In this document: positions 45,003 to 57,800 of the stretch, one piece after another
How the letters are laid out: each line of letters opens with the position of its first letter
Numbering within the stretch: the stretch's first letter is position 1
Assembly: GCA_936450465.1 (NCBI GenBank)
Contig: OW388299.1
Location: forward strand, 35,847,548 to 35,911,547
Length of the DNA: 64,000 nt
Origin: Gibbula magus
Lineage: Eukaryota > Mollusca > Gastropoda > Trochida > Trochidae
Direction: 5' to 3'
The notes under the pieces: generated by a model
Databases searched by the model: none
What the model saw: the letters and a program-made list of their open reading frames with translations, nothing else
Told to the model about the DNA's origin: nothing
Translations under genes and position numbers: made by a program

Positions 45003-45008
45003 AATAAA
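45003..45008 (+). terminator. Poly(A) signal of SP2
   Basis: AATAAA begins 15 bases after the stop codon, giving a very short 3' UTR. Confidence 0.75.
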
Positions 45009-47880
45009 AATTACAACAAATGATAGAGTAATATAATTTTGTATATTATGATTAATGACACCCATTACGGTTTAGCTCATTGGTAAAATAATCGTCATTA
45101 AATTGAGTGAAAAGACGAAATACTGCTGCCTGAGAAAGTATATTTTAATTACTATTAAGATCTGAAGCATTGGTACTGGCTATTAGACAGAATGTTTGGC
45201 ATTAAGTAAAACATAATTCACAAATAGAAATTTAGTTAATGAAATGTCGTCTTGGCTGTAAATCGTTGACACACTGTTACTGTGGGACGTCATAAATTAA
45301 GCCCTAAAGTCTTTCTGACTCTACACTCAATCTCAAAAGAAACGTCATCACATTTCCAACAGTGTGAAAAAATCAAATACGGCTCACATTATATATTATA
45401 TATATGTTTGGTATTTAAGGTAAATATTTATACCATATGAAATTGATGGTAGTTTAAGATGATATCGACATGGTGTACCTTCTTGGATTTGTTGACGCAA
45501 CATTACTGTACGATGTCAAAAACAAGCCAAAATACCCTTTCGTTCTCATATCTCGTCTAGTTAAGGCGATTTGAAAACGGCGATTTCTTAAAAGAGCGGT
45601 TTCTCATAATTATGAATAGAAAATGTTTTGAAATTCCAAATCTAGTTAAGCTGACATGGCATGACGTAACTCTGTTTCAGTTATTATATGTATCGGTCAG
45701 TCGTGGGTTAAACCGATTTGTATTTTTTCCTATGGTATCGTTCTTTGCTCCTGTGTGTTCACCAAACGGCAAAATAAACGTCATCATACACAATGCAAGA
45801 TCATTCAATCCATAACTGAAACAGAGATACACCATGAGAAACGAGTTTTCAGAAATCGTCGTTTTCGCATCTCCTTGAAGACCCACAAATTTCGACCATG
45901 TCAGTTTTCGGTTTTTATTCAAGCATATTCCAAGATGAGGAGGATTCCTCTTGATATATGTCAATTCAACGAATAAACACCTTTTAAAACCGCGCTCAAT
46001 TACGCATCATACAACTTTAGCCGAGAGCGGATGCCGCTTGCTAGGCCTTGTGAAGTAATAAACAGGAGTCGCTTTGGGTCTAATGACAGAATCTACTAGA
46101 ATTAGCCTTACATAACTGCCTAATAACATATTTACCATCGTCCTTATACAACAAAATTACATATATACGCGCCCCGTAAAACGTACTGCAAATGGCAGCG
46201 GATGTCAACACTGAGGTGACCATTGCTGGACCCATAATTCTGCAATGTGTTTTGGAACAATTCTTATCGTTGCCCAATATGGCGGCGGAACGCATGTCAG
46301 ATGATGAAGATCTTCAAACGTCACAGAGATCTATGACACATTTCACACGGATTATAACGATACATTTTCCATATTTTTCCGATGTGATTTAAACAGTATT
46401 TTATTTCCAAAAACACATGAATTGACCAGCAAAAATACATGCAATATAAAATGCAAGACCTTTTTTATATCATGCTCGGAAAATCAGAAAGTCTGATGTT
46501 TTTTTAGTAAAGCTCATGCCATGCTATATCTAATGAATGTTTATGTTAGGTCAGTGGTATTACAATGAATCTAAGTAATTGTAAATGTAGACCACTATAG
46601 ATTTAAAGATATAGCTCGAATATATTTTTTTCTAAAAAGTGTAAACCAGTATAACAATGATGAAACTTGATTTTAAATATGATTTTTTTGGTTATAATGC
46701 AACTATTCTATTATCAATATAAAGTCACATTGAGAAATATTAACGCAGTAGAACTCAAGTTATTGGCGTCTTCAAACACAAAATCAAGCACAACAAAACA
46801 ATTAACTAATAATGACGTTTATAACAAACACAAATTGCATGATCGTTTTTTTATTTTTGAATTGTCAGTTATTCATTTCAAAACATAGTGTAGCCTATAA
46901 GATAACATAACACTCCACTCGATTGGGAAAATAACAAATCTAAAATCAGCGATCATGAATATCGAAGAATAATCCAAACACTCTGAAATTACTCCCTACG
47001 GACGCACAAATACCCATTCGATTGGAAACTTGTAATGTCATACGTTGTTATTATGTTTTAAACGAATTATCGACGAAAATCGACAAATCGCCTAAGGATT
47101 TCATTAAGCAAATCCTGTGTATGACATACATCGCTAACGAAAGCGAAGAGGAGCCCGGCAGACTGTTTAAGGATCTGGATAATTAGCAGGCAAATTTTAC
47201 TCACTTTGATTGGCGAAATCTTGGTAAACAATAATCTTTTCTGGGTTTTTTTTTACTTGAAAGTATTGTCAGTATGAATAAACGAATAAAACATTGATAA
47301 ATCAGAGATATTATATTTTCTTTAACGAGGCGAGATTGGAGAGTAAAAAATGACTCTTTGGCTTATTCTATGACGTGGTATAGTAAAGACACGTCAACAA
47401 ATTTATGTTCAAGAAGGTTATTTATGGCGACACCACCTTTTGCTAATTAATATTCTACATTTAATGATGTTAAATGTTGAACATTCTCACAGAAAAACAC
47501 TTTGAAAAAAGCTATTTAAACACCCAAAGTGTACTTGAGCAGATAAATAAATGTATTATACTCTTATCTTCCATATGGGAAGAAAGACACAGGGTAATAT
47601 ATTTTCCGTAAGTCACACGGGATTGGCTGCTACAGAAAATAAACTGTTTCATTGGTTGCCGGAACTACTTCATTCATCTTTTCAGTTCATTCACTATTTT
47701 TTACACTCAAACTCTCTTCTACACGAGAACAAGGAAAGCGTAACCAAATGTACATTTATTTTGTATTAGCAATAAAGACGTTTCTATTATATCTATACAC
47801 TTGTTGATAATATTTTAGAAAAACAAAAAGATACTTTGTTAAATAAGGTAAGATAATTCGTCTGCTAATGAGTTGCTGAT
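45009..47880. other. Intergenic, dispersed repeats
   Basis: Bases about 45235-45960 belong to the repeat family seen at 5040-5410 (CTTCTTGGATTTGTTGACGC), and 47355-47570 matches 630-850. An ATG-initiated frame at 46192-46392 (MAADVNTEVTIAGP...) has a plausible composition for a first exon, but no partner exon was found. Confidence 0.4.
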
Positions 47881-47890
47881 GTAAACAAAC

Positions 47891-48082
47891 ATGGCGTCAT
47901 CCGTACCGCCGATAAAAGTGAATGACCTCGTAAAGGTTGATGGAAGCATATTGGGAAGAGTGGTCAATATTGTTCAGCCACTGAACAGCTTCAATGTTTA
48001 TGTTGTAAGAAGTGAGCAAGGTGAGCTGCATGTGCCGAGATACCGCATACTTAACTTTGACAAATATCCTGTCATGCAGTAG
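47891..48082 (+). CDS. Small protein, 63 aa, unknown function (candidate gene)
   Basis: ATG in a good context (AACATGG) opens a 63-residue frame with balanced composition and alternating hydrophobic residues (KVNDLVKVDGSILGRVVNIV, ...HVPRYRILNF), resembling a small SH3- or KOW-like beta-barrel that binds nucleic acid or protein. AATAAA at about 48181 lies 100 bases after the stop, as expected for a short transcript. No introns are needed. It could be a real short gene, a processed copy, or a last exon or transposon fragment. I do not recognise the family. Confidence 0.4.
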   Translation: MASSVPPIKVNDLVKVDGSILGRVVNIVQPLNSFNVYVVRSEQGELHVPRYRILNFDKYPVMQ

Positions 48083-48677
48083 GCCTACTGCATTCACGAC
48101 TTCCGGTCGATTTCGATGAACAATATTCAAATGTTCGCGGTGTTCTTCACCTTGTGTTTCTTGTTAAAAAGTTGACAGTCAAATAAAACCACTGTCTGAG
48201 TTGATTTTAAAAATTTGTTGTAGATTAAGAAAGAGTAGTTCGTTGTCTAGTCCTATATTTTCAATCTTGACGAAGTTGATGGTCTCGCAATGTGACGCGA
48301 CTGTCACCCGTAACGTCTCGTCTTCAAATGGAACACCCGACTGTACCCCTCACATGGTTCGACAAATTACGTTTTAATTGCAATTATGAGTAAAAAGGGC
48401 AAGAAGTTAGGTTCAGTAAACCGATTTAATGTACAATTGCATGAATACATAATCTAACAATAATCTCAGGATAAGAATAACACATTAAACTAAGGAACTT
48501 TTTGTTCTCGCGTAATGCATTTGTTTAAAAAGGTAGTGACGCGATGAAATTCCTGGAAATTTAGTCTCATCTCGCGCGTAGGGATACGGGGATTCCCCAA
48601 CTACGGGTTTCCTTATAGAGGAACAGCTTATTTCTTTTTAGGGATTTTTAGAATGAAAACGGATATGGGTAAGATAA
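48083..48677. other. Intergenic
   Basis: Apart from the AATAAA near 48181 nothing is recognised. Confidence 0.4.
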
Positions 48678-48827
48678 ACAATAACCAACTCGTGACGGGG
48701 AATGACAGATTATCTTTCCCTCGTCATATCAATAAAGTAATTGCCTCGCGCAAGGCTCGGAAATTACGTAATTGATATGACTCGGGGAAAGATACTCTGT
48801 CATTCCCCGTCACGAGTTAGTTATTGT
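48678..48827. repeat. Fold-back element
   Basis: AACTCGTGACGGGGAATGAC is mirrored by GTCATTCCCCGTCACGAGTT. The inner arms contain TCATATCAAT/ATTGATATGA, and the centre has a CTCGCGCAAGGC core. It is an almost perfect 150-bp hairpin. Confidence 0.9.
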
Positions 48828-49124
48828 CTAAGTCATCGTCTTGTGATTGAATCCTCGTGCATTAAAAGATTTGTTTTAAAAATATATTGATTTTGCCGTT
48901 TAACTTCCATTGGAATCTGTTATAAACTTTGTAGTTAACATTCGAAGAGAAACATATTAACTATATATAACTAATATATAACTATAGATCAAACTTTTAA
49001 AAGATTTGTTTAAAAAATGTATTGATTTTGCCATTTAACTTCCATTGGAATCTGAAAGTTTGAAGTTAATGATAGTTCGAAGAGAAAAATAACATCTATA
49101 CATAACTAATATATAAAAATAGAT

Positions 49125-50150
49125 TATCATCATCATCATCATCATAAAAAGATTTATATAGCGCCAGTTCCAGTCCAAGAGTACTGCTCAGTAGCGCTGT
49201 TTGTACAACTCGAGAATGAAAAATTAGACACTGTGAGTCATCTGGAACAGGAATGTCTTCAGTTTGCATTTGAACATCTCCAGGTTGTGTATAGTCCGTA
49301 ACTCCAGAGGCAGTTGATTCCAGAGAGTGGGTCCTGCCACCTGGAAAGATCGATCCCCAAATCTGTTACTGGACTTGAAGTGTGGGACAGCAAGAAGACC
49401 AAGATTTTCGGATCTGAGACTTCTGTTTGGTTGATATCTTTTGATCAGGTCAGACAGATATTTTGGAGCTAGGTCATTGATGCATTTGAAGACAAGTAGG
49501 ATGAGTTTGTATTTAATTCGAGCTGATATGGGAAGCCAGTGCAACCTCTGCAGAACCGGGGTAATGTGAGAGTATTTGTGAGACCGTGAGACAAGTCTGG
49601 CAGAGAAATTCTGTTCTCGTTGGAGTTTTCCCAAAGAGGATTGAGGCAATCCATAGAGTAAACAATTACAGTAGTCCATCCGAGATGTAATATAAGCATG
49701 GATCAATGAAGAGGTTGTTTTTTCATCAAGGTAGCATCGGATTTGCGAGATGTTCCGTAGATGGTAGAAAGACTTGCAGCATATTGACTTGATATGAGCA
49801 TCAAAAGTCAAGTTAGAGTCAAAGATGACGCCCAGGTTTCTCGCCTCAGGACTTGGGACGATACCTTGACCGCCAATGTGTAGGTCTGGTAGAGGAGAAT
49901 GTTCAGCAACTCGCTTTGAGGTAAGGATCAGGACCTCTATCTTCTCACCATTCAGCTTCAGACAGTGTGATGTCATCCAATCCTTGATTGCCAGTACGCA
50001 GTTCTCAATTTGCGCAAATGCTTGTGTAGCTGACATGTGACACAATGGCTTGAAGGACAGGTACAGCTGTGTGTCATCAGCATAAAGATGGAAAGAGAGA
50101 TTGTAATGGGAAGAGAGATTGTAATTTATATGATCTGGCATGTTATCAAT
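49125..50150 (-). mobile_element. L2/CR1-like LINE, 5' truncated, open reverse transcriptase C-terminus
   Basis: A stop-free minus-strand frame (to the stop at 49224) begins near the catalytic FHLYADDTQLY motif and continues through LNGEKIEVLILTSK, RNLGVIFDSNL, SRMDYCNCLLYGLP, LHWLPISARI and a typical end. The 3' tail contains GGCGCTATATAAATC and finishes in an (ATG)n-type microsatellite. The missing 5' part shows it is a dead-on-arrival copy, yet with no stops in about 310 codons it is young. The 5' junction shows a small duplication of AGAGAGATTGTAATG. Confidence 0.9.
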
Positions 50151-50210
50151 GAACGAAGCAAAAACTCTATTAAGTCTCTTTGGGATTCTTTTTTTAAAAC
50201 AAAATGTCAA

Positions 50211-51259
50211 AATGAAACTATTGTAAATGTGAAGGACAGAATTCAGTCTGGAATCTTAAATGATCATTCCTGTTGGAGAACCTTGTGCATACATGTTCTT
50301 CAAACCCTTTGGAATTTCAAGAACCTGAGTAAGAACATTTTACTTACATGGTATTTGGTCTGTAAATGTTCCAATTGTTGCAATTTGGCATTTTGATTTG
50401 ATTTTGAGCTGCACTCGTCATATGTTAAAGTGTTTTCAGGAGACACGTTATGTTCATCTAATGTGTTAATTTTTTGTCATGTTGCATTTCGATGGTAAAC
50501 TAAAAGTTTCTTCATTCATAGTACAGGTGAAGGATGCCAAAGGAAATAAAATGCAGTTTACAAAGGACCCTCCTGAATCTCAAATAGCTTTCCAAATCCT
50601 TGGACTTTTACAGATTTTTCAAAGGGAGTAAACTAAAAAAAACTTCATGAAATATATAACTATAACAAGTTTACTCAAGAACAAAAGGGATTGAGCAATA
50701 ACTTTTTTCAAAAGAAATTCTATTGTTGTGAAAATATCAAGTTGGAAAAAATACAGAAAGCACCCTTACTAATTTTAAAGGATTTCTTAGGTTATTAATT
50801 CATGTGCAGAAAATCATTAATGTTAAACATTAGGTAATAAGGAATATAAAGTTGCTTTATTGTCTTGATTCTAAAGCCACTCTTAAAATATTTGTGTCTC
50901 AAAATGTAACTGCCAAGTGAGCATTGTCCAAGCATATCTATTATCTATAGATACCTTCTTATCCATGTATATTATGATAATAATGATTATCTCATAAATA
51001 CAATATTTGGTGAAATCGATGAGTGTGTTGGTGTGTATATTGTTATTTTATACATGATTTTCAATAAACCTTTTCGAGAAATTCCTATTTTGAGTCATTA
51101 TTTTCTAAAAAGAGGGTTATGTAGACCAAGTTTATTTCTTGTATGATACACGTCTACATTAGATGCTCTTATATACTTTTTAGAAAGCGCCATGAATGTT
51201 TTGGCGATGACTGTGTGCACCATTTTAATTTACAAGATATAAAATTGGTCTTGTCCTGA
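50211..51259. other. Intergenic between LINE and SP3
   Basis: AT-rich, with no gene or recognised repeat. Confidence 0.4.
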
Positions 51260-51436
51260 TTTTTACGCATTTATACTCCTAAACGCGTTTAGCTACCTAA
51301 ATGTGTTAAGGAATGTGTTTAGTTACTAAGCACATTACTAAACCTGTTAATGCAGCTAAACGTGATTACTTCCTAAACACATTCCTAAACACATTCAGGT
51401 AGCTAAACGTGTTTAGGGGTATAAACGCGTAAAAAA
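51260..51436. repeat. Imperfect inverted repeat rich in TAAACGTGTTTAG motifs
   Basis: TTTACGCATTTATACTCCTA on the left is mirrored by TAGGGGTATAAACGCGTAAA-like sequence on the right. Inside, at least eight variants of TAAACNNGTT or its complement alternate. The arms diverge more than in the other fold-backs. Confidence 0.7.
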
Positions 51437-51499
51437 ACAGATTCGCTTTTAGTATTATGTTAACATCCTAAACACCATTTTTACAGTGTAGGCAAGTGT

Positions 51500-51670
51500 T
51501 GTTGGTGTACTCTCGGGGGTTCACGGTAATGTGGTGTACTCTCGGGGGTTCACGTGAATGTGGTGTGCTCTCGGGGGTTCACGTGAATGTGGTGTTCTCT
51601 CGGGGGTTCACGTGAATGTGGTGTACTCTCGGGGGTTCACGTGAATGTGGTATACTCTCGGGGTTCACGT
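51500..51670. repeat. 29-bp minisatellite downstream of SP3
   Basis: Six units of GTGGTGTACTCTCGGGGGTT plus CACGTGAAT, nearly identical, each with a CACGTG palindrome in the middle copies. It lies about 140 bases beyond the SP3 stop codon. Confidence 0.95.
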
Positions 51671-51738
51671 AAATTTTGCCGTTAAATTCTTCACTACGGT
51701 AGAACAAACAACATTTAAACTTTATATTGAAACTTGGC

Positions 51739-51744
51739 TTTAAT
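51739..51744 (-). terminator. Possible poly(A) signal of SP3
   Basis: ATTAAA on the minus strand, about 70 bases after the stop codon. It is the common variant of AATAAA. Confidence 0.45.
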
Positions 51745-51812
51745 GCCCAATAGTGGCAAGGTTGTTAATAAAGAATATTCAAGTAAAAAAGATACCAGAA
51801 ATTATTTTCTCC

Positions 51813-54800
51813 TTATTCAGGGTTAACGTTGAGTTCAGGTAATAGGCAACCAGAATGCTGAGCGATCCAGTCTCTGTATTTTCCTACATGAACATAGACC
51901 CCCGGATACCCTTCTAGTCCACAGTCAACACCATAGGACACGAGACCAGCCAGAACCTGTTGACCTTTCTCTTCACAGAACAGAGGACCACCGGAGTCTC
52001 CCTGTTGAGAAGGAAAACATTGGTGAAACCTAGAAGGGTAGTGAGTTAGATATTGGAAACTGACTAAACCTTCAACTTTTTTGTGTTAAATTAGTCTTCA
52101 TCAATTTGATTAGATTATCCTTTCCTTTTGTTTTATATATAATTTAGTAAAATTAATAATTGTCACAAGTATCAATTGTTACAAATTGTGGTAAACTGAA
52201 GTCTGAGATAAAAAGCGGGCGCCGTTGAAAATTGAAAAAAAAACTCGAATCATGAATTAATATAGTAGTCCAGGAAATGCCAAAATTCTCCGTTTACAAT
52301 GCTAACCATTTGATTTTTATGTAACTTTTTACGAAAGATCACGTGGGTAACACAAGGTTTTAATAGATGATGGGATTTTTCATATTATTATATTTTTCGT
52401 ATTTCATACATAACAATATGATGCATTTATTTTTATAATAGTTCAAATACACTTGGTGTGCTGAAATCGCAGTTTCAATAGTGACTTTTGGCCAGAAACT
52501 TTCAAGTTAAATAATTCTACAATGAAGAAATGTGATTAGTAAACGATGCTGCCGACATAAATAACCTTCTTGGACTTAACTTTATTGACGCAGAATTACT
52601 ATAGGTAGTAACAAAACAATGCGAAAGAGCCATGTCTGAATATGAAAAGATAATGTTTTAAAAAATAAAAGTTAGTATAGTTGGCTTCTGAAGACATTTT
52701 GTAACTCTCTTTCAGTCGTATCTATCATTTGAGGTTTGAAAAAAACTTGTATCTTGTACGGTGACGTTTCTGTTTTTTGTAAGGTTGAGTGTAGGTAAAC
52801 ACATGATGCGGAGCGCTTTGACCATCTTATAGTGGCATGATGTTTTTAGATGACAAATGTACGTTTTTTCGCTCAAATAACTTGATGGTATTCATTTGAA
52901 AGATAATGTCACTAATAGTAAAACACCCTTCTCTTCGGAAAATCAAGTAAACGATTAGTGTACATGGTTCGTTTTTGTAATTCTAAATAATAAAATGTGT
53001 TCACATTAAATGGCCGCCATGCATTGTTATACGCAACACCGTTATTACCACTACGGATAATTGGTTTGTGTAATAAGATGTTTTACCCTCTAAAGTAAAT
53101 ATAAATGACAAAAACTATCATTATACACGTAAATGGGATATTTGAAAAAATAAAATTTGCAAAAAACGTGCTACAGCTCCTTTAACATTTGGTTTTAACA
53201 TGTGTTTGGATGGTCGTAATCTTATCATAAGACTTGTAACGCGATGTATCTTAACCATAATAATACAACCCACCTGACAGGAGTCCTTGCCCTTGGATCC
53301 AGCACAGATCTGCTTTTCTGGGTCACTCACGGACACATGTAGGTCAGGATTAGCAACACAGGATGGGCCACTGTAAGCAGGAACTGTCACTTGCTGGAGG
53401 AGGTAGTCAGCTGGTGAAGATCCCTCTATTGAAAAGGAAAACAAAATCCTTTGTAGCATTCAACTCGGTTCTCAAACAACAGGATGGAATACAACTTCGT
53501 CTGAATCAGTCTCCTCCTGTGCCTACACATTTCCATATTGTATTTCCTTCGATTCAGAATATCCTCAAATATGTGTTAGAAGTTACTATAATTTGACAAG
53601 AGACTTCTACATCAGAATACGTTAAATAAGCTTGGGGACTACGACCCTTGTGTAATATGTTGGTTGTGAAGTGAACTTCAGCAACAATGGGCGCGGTTCG
53701 CCGCATGGGTGGGTTACCCGCTACATTGCTGGATAAACTGAGAGTTGAATGGTTATTCCCTGCCCCACACTGAGACATAAGTTGAGAGACTTGTGGTGTC
53801 ACCCTGGGTGACTTAGTTCGAAGTGTGCCTCTGTCCTACCAGCAGTAAATGGGTACCTGGTATGATACGATAGTAGTCTGAATTTCTGAGTCTGAACCTT
53901 GAGCCTTGACCGGTTGTATTCTCTTTAGGGAGTGGTCTGTACTTGTTGACCAGGGGTAATATGTCGACCAGCGCTTTGAGCATGCATGTGTATGGATATA
54001 TGCGCTATATAAATGGACTATTATTTATTGTGTCATTCATGAGAGCCAGATACAGCATTGGAGACAAGACAATACCTTGACGTGCCGAATAGAAGTTATA
54101 CGAACATATTGGTTTTGTGCTGGATATAGTTATGACAGTGACATATCATTTGAGAATATAACATTGTATCAAGAAAACGCCGGCTATGATAACAGTTCTT
54201 TATTGTACATGTACGGACATCAATCATCATCACGATGTCCATATTGTCATCTCAATGCGATGAGCGTTAACGTTAAAATAAGAGGACTTCGTTTCAATAC
54301 TGAATGCACAAGCTCATCCCATGTTGTAAAGGTGATGGTTTGGAATTATACAACATCCTACTGTTTGACTATTTCTAAAACGTCCTCACACAAATCAATG
54401 TAATATAGTTTGCTTATTTGTGAAATGTTTTGTTGAATATTACTTCATGTACACGTTCCTTAAAGCAAAAAATTAGAATACACATTAGTATATATGTAGT
54501 ATATATAGAAGTATTTATAGTAGTATATTAAATCAATCCTCCTGATTACACATACACATAAATTTAGTAAGAAAAAGGTAGAATACACATTAGTATAAAT
54601 GAAGTATTGAAGTATTTATAGTAGTATATTGGTACATAGATCAACACTTTGAAATATATTATTAAGCCTGCTAATATGGTTTATGGAAGACTTGAGAGAT
54701 GACTCACTTACCATAGGATGTTGCTCCCACACCAACAACTGTACATGGTTGATTATCAGCGTTGTAATTACTTGATACCAGGCATGATGGAGATGTGTAT

Positions 54801-57800
54801 GGAATATTATGAAAATCTATGGGTTCGACTTTCAGAACTGCAATGTCATTGACTGCAAATAAATCAAGATTTAGTCAATCAAAATAAATCCATTTTCTCC
54901 ACATACACCGACGGCCAAAAGAAACGATACCTTATTGTCACAACAGAGTCAAACACAAAACATTTCCACCGGATAAAGTCTATTCAAAATATTTGTGATG
55001 AGGATATATCTCCGAAAGAGATATACAAAATTTCATTCATGAAAGTATGACACTTAACGGTTATTAGCTTGGGTGCTGAAATTGCTATTTCAAAGGGGTT
55101 ATCTGTACATAATGTTTTATATCTAAGGTAAAATTTTATGAAATATGGAACATTAATTATGTTAGTATAAGATGATGTCGGCATAATTTCAACTTCTTGG
55201 ACTTAAATTTGTTGAAGCGTCATTACTGTATGACGTCACGAGGAGATTCGGAGCCTACGATTTGTTAAAACGTGTGTTTCTCAGCAATATGGACAGATGA
55301 TGTATCAACATTTTTAATTTAGTTTAGCTGACTTCTAAAGACATGATGTTACTCTATTTAGTCGTATGTTTCGCTCATGGATTAAAATATTTTATATTTT
55401 ATACGGTATCGTTTAGTTTGCCCCTGGGTGTAGATCGTCAGCCGGGTCATGTCTGTACATGTTCGTCGAGCCTCTGTTCTTCGACAATGAGAATCCGTAG
55501 AACTACGGTATTTTTGTAACACTCAAGGGGCCCGTTGCACAAAACAACATTGACCTGACTTAAATTTACCTTAGCGTTTTGTGCAACGGGCAAGCATGTA
55601 AATTTCCCTAAATGCATTTTCACTATAAAGTTGATCTTACAAGTTTTTGCTACGAACATCTTCACGTCAACCAAATCAAAGTTGGGTTGTTTTTGTTTTT
55701 TGTTGTTTTTGTTTTTGGGGGGGGGGGGGGGGAGGGGGGTTGTGTTTTTTTGGGTTGTTACCATACAATCAACATATATCAATGAATGGTTCAACAGTCA
55801 GGTGCTTCAACAGAATGCTTACATTAGGTGGTGAATGTCACGGTCATTGTCAAATATCTATAATAACAAAACAACTTAAAGGTTAAATAATGGGAATAAT
55901 GGAAACCATTTATCTGAGAAATTCCCAAAATTATCGTTTCTTCTGGATATGAATTTTTCAACAGTAAACATATCTTGCAAAATTTTTAAGAAGTTAGAAA
56001 TTTTTTGAATTATTTTCTTCATGGAACAAGCATAAATATATCTTTTAGCAGATAATTAATATATGAATTAGCAGTGAGTTGTTTTGTAACATTCCAAACC
56101 AAACTAAAGTTTTTGTTATTACAAACGTCTTTATGGTTTAACCATAAATAACCAAATCAAAGTTGATGAAAAATTTATTGGGTCCATATAACCAAAATCT
56201 TTATGAGAGTGCTTTCCGCCAGTTTATTTGTCCCCAACTCCAACCGTTAACGTTTCACCGACGTTAAAGAAGAATGGCTACCATATTTCATTCCTTCTTT
56301 GACAATACACAACATGTGTATCAAAATACTGTTTTTTGTAACAAAATTCAGTCATGATACATTATCAAAATCGTAGGATTAATGGTTGTGTTACCGTGTG
56401 AAAACGTGTTGTAGTTTTCATGTATTGTCAGATCGTTGACGCTGACAGTTGTGGTGGAATGTTTTGTGGTGTGATCTCCAACCTGAACCTTTATACCATA
56501 AGAGGAGTCACTGAAGGAAATAATTATGCATAAGACACGATACAAAATACAATGCAAAGTCACAAATTCAAATAATGATTCTAGATAAATGTTTAATGGT
56601 TTATTAAATTCATGCTTGCAGAGAAATTTTACAACTGAATTCATCAGGGAATGTTGATTGTAATTGTTATGTAATATAATTTCACTCCTTTATCGCCTTT
56701 GCTAAAGCAGATTCTAAAACGAACTAGCTTTCTTCTAAAATCCAATCCTCTCTGTAATAATTATTTCATGAATATTAAAAAGTGGTAAACGGAAACGGAA
56801 ACGTATACTTAACGCATAACTTAACTCAGGTAAATGACAGTTTCATAAGATATTGGTTTAACAAAGATAACCAAATATGGAAAGTACATTTTTTTGTCTA
56901 TAAACTTAATACTAACCTATGCAAACTTGTTGGGACATCAGTATAGTATAAACAATTAATCTAGCAACCCCTTAGCGCCTATTTGATCAACTATTAAAGA
57001 GGCAGTGGCACGTTTTTTGCAAATTTATCTTTTCAAATTTCCCACTTATAATGATAGTTTATGTCAGTTATATTTACTTTAGAGGGTAAAACATCTTAAT
57101 AATCAAACCAAGTTTCCGTAGTGGTAAAAATGGTGTTGGGTATAAAGGAAACAGTGCATGGCGGCCATTTTATTGTGTACACATAGATTATTTTGAATGA
57201 CAAAAACGATTCCCATGGCTCTGCGGAACCATATACACTGATATTTCAACTTGATTTTCCGAAGAGGGAAGGTTGTTTTACTATTAGTAACATTACTTTT
57301 CAAATACATTTCATCGACTTATTTCACCGAAAAAACGTGCTACTGCCCCTTTAAACTCTTTATTCTACATACATTTCCTCAAGACAATGAGCAGCTGTAA
57401 TAACAGTGCATGTATCGAAGATAGAAGCTCCACAAAAAGGCTTGGTGAACAGGCCGTAACTCAGTGTGGCGAAAGAATTGTATTGATCTTGCAGTGCAGG
57501 CGTTCCTCCAACAATTCTTAATGTCTTTGTAATGTCGTTGATGGTATTGAGATCATCGCAGTCTGCAATAGATAACAGTTATTACCTGTTGGGCCATCAC
57601 TTGATAAAGTAACGTTATGAACAATACTTTTGACATTTTCCTATGACGTTTTGTTCTAACGGTAAAGGCAGGCTGACAGTGTAATTTGAAAATGATTTGG
57701 CCCCTTTTTCATCTTCTGCATGTATATAGCAATAAACATAAGTCTCATTGTGTCAACATTTTCATTGTCATACTAGGTATACGACATGTACACTCGTATC

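Larger units (their letters stand above)
54903..55940. mobile_element. Possible mariner-like element ends in SP3 intron 6
   Basis: TACACCGACGGCCAAAAGAAACGATA at the left resembles the end of the MITE at 28987-29514, and TATCGTTTCTTCTGG near 55932-55948 could be its partner. If so, other repeats, including a dispersed repeat and a CCCGTTGCACAAAAC palindrome, have inserted between them. Confidence 0.35.

Noticed and set aside
46192..46392. First exon of a new gene (MAADVNTEVTIAGP...)
   Set aside because: The composition is plausible but no downstream exon, donor in a convincing context or poly(A) signal could be tied to it.
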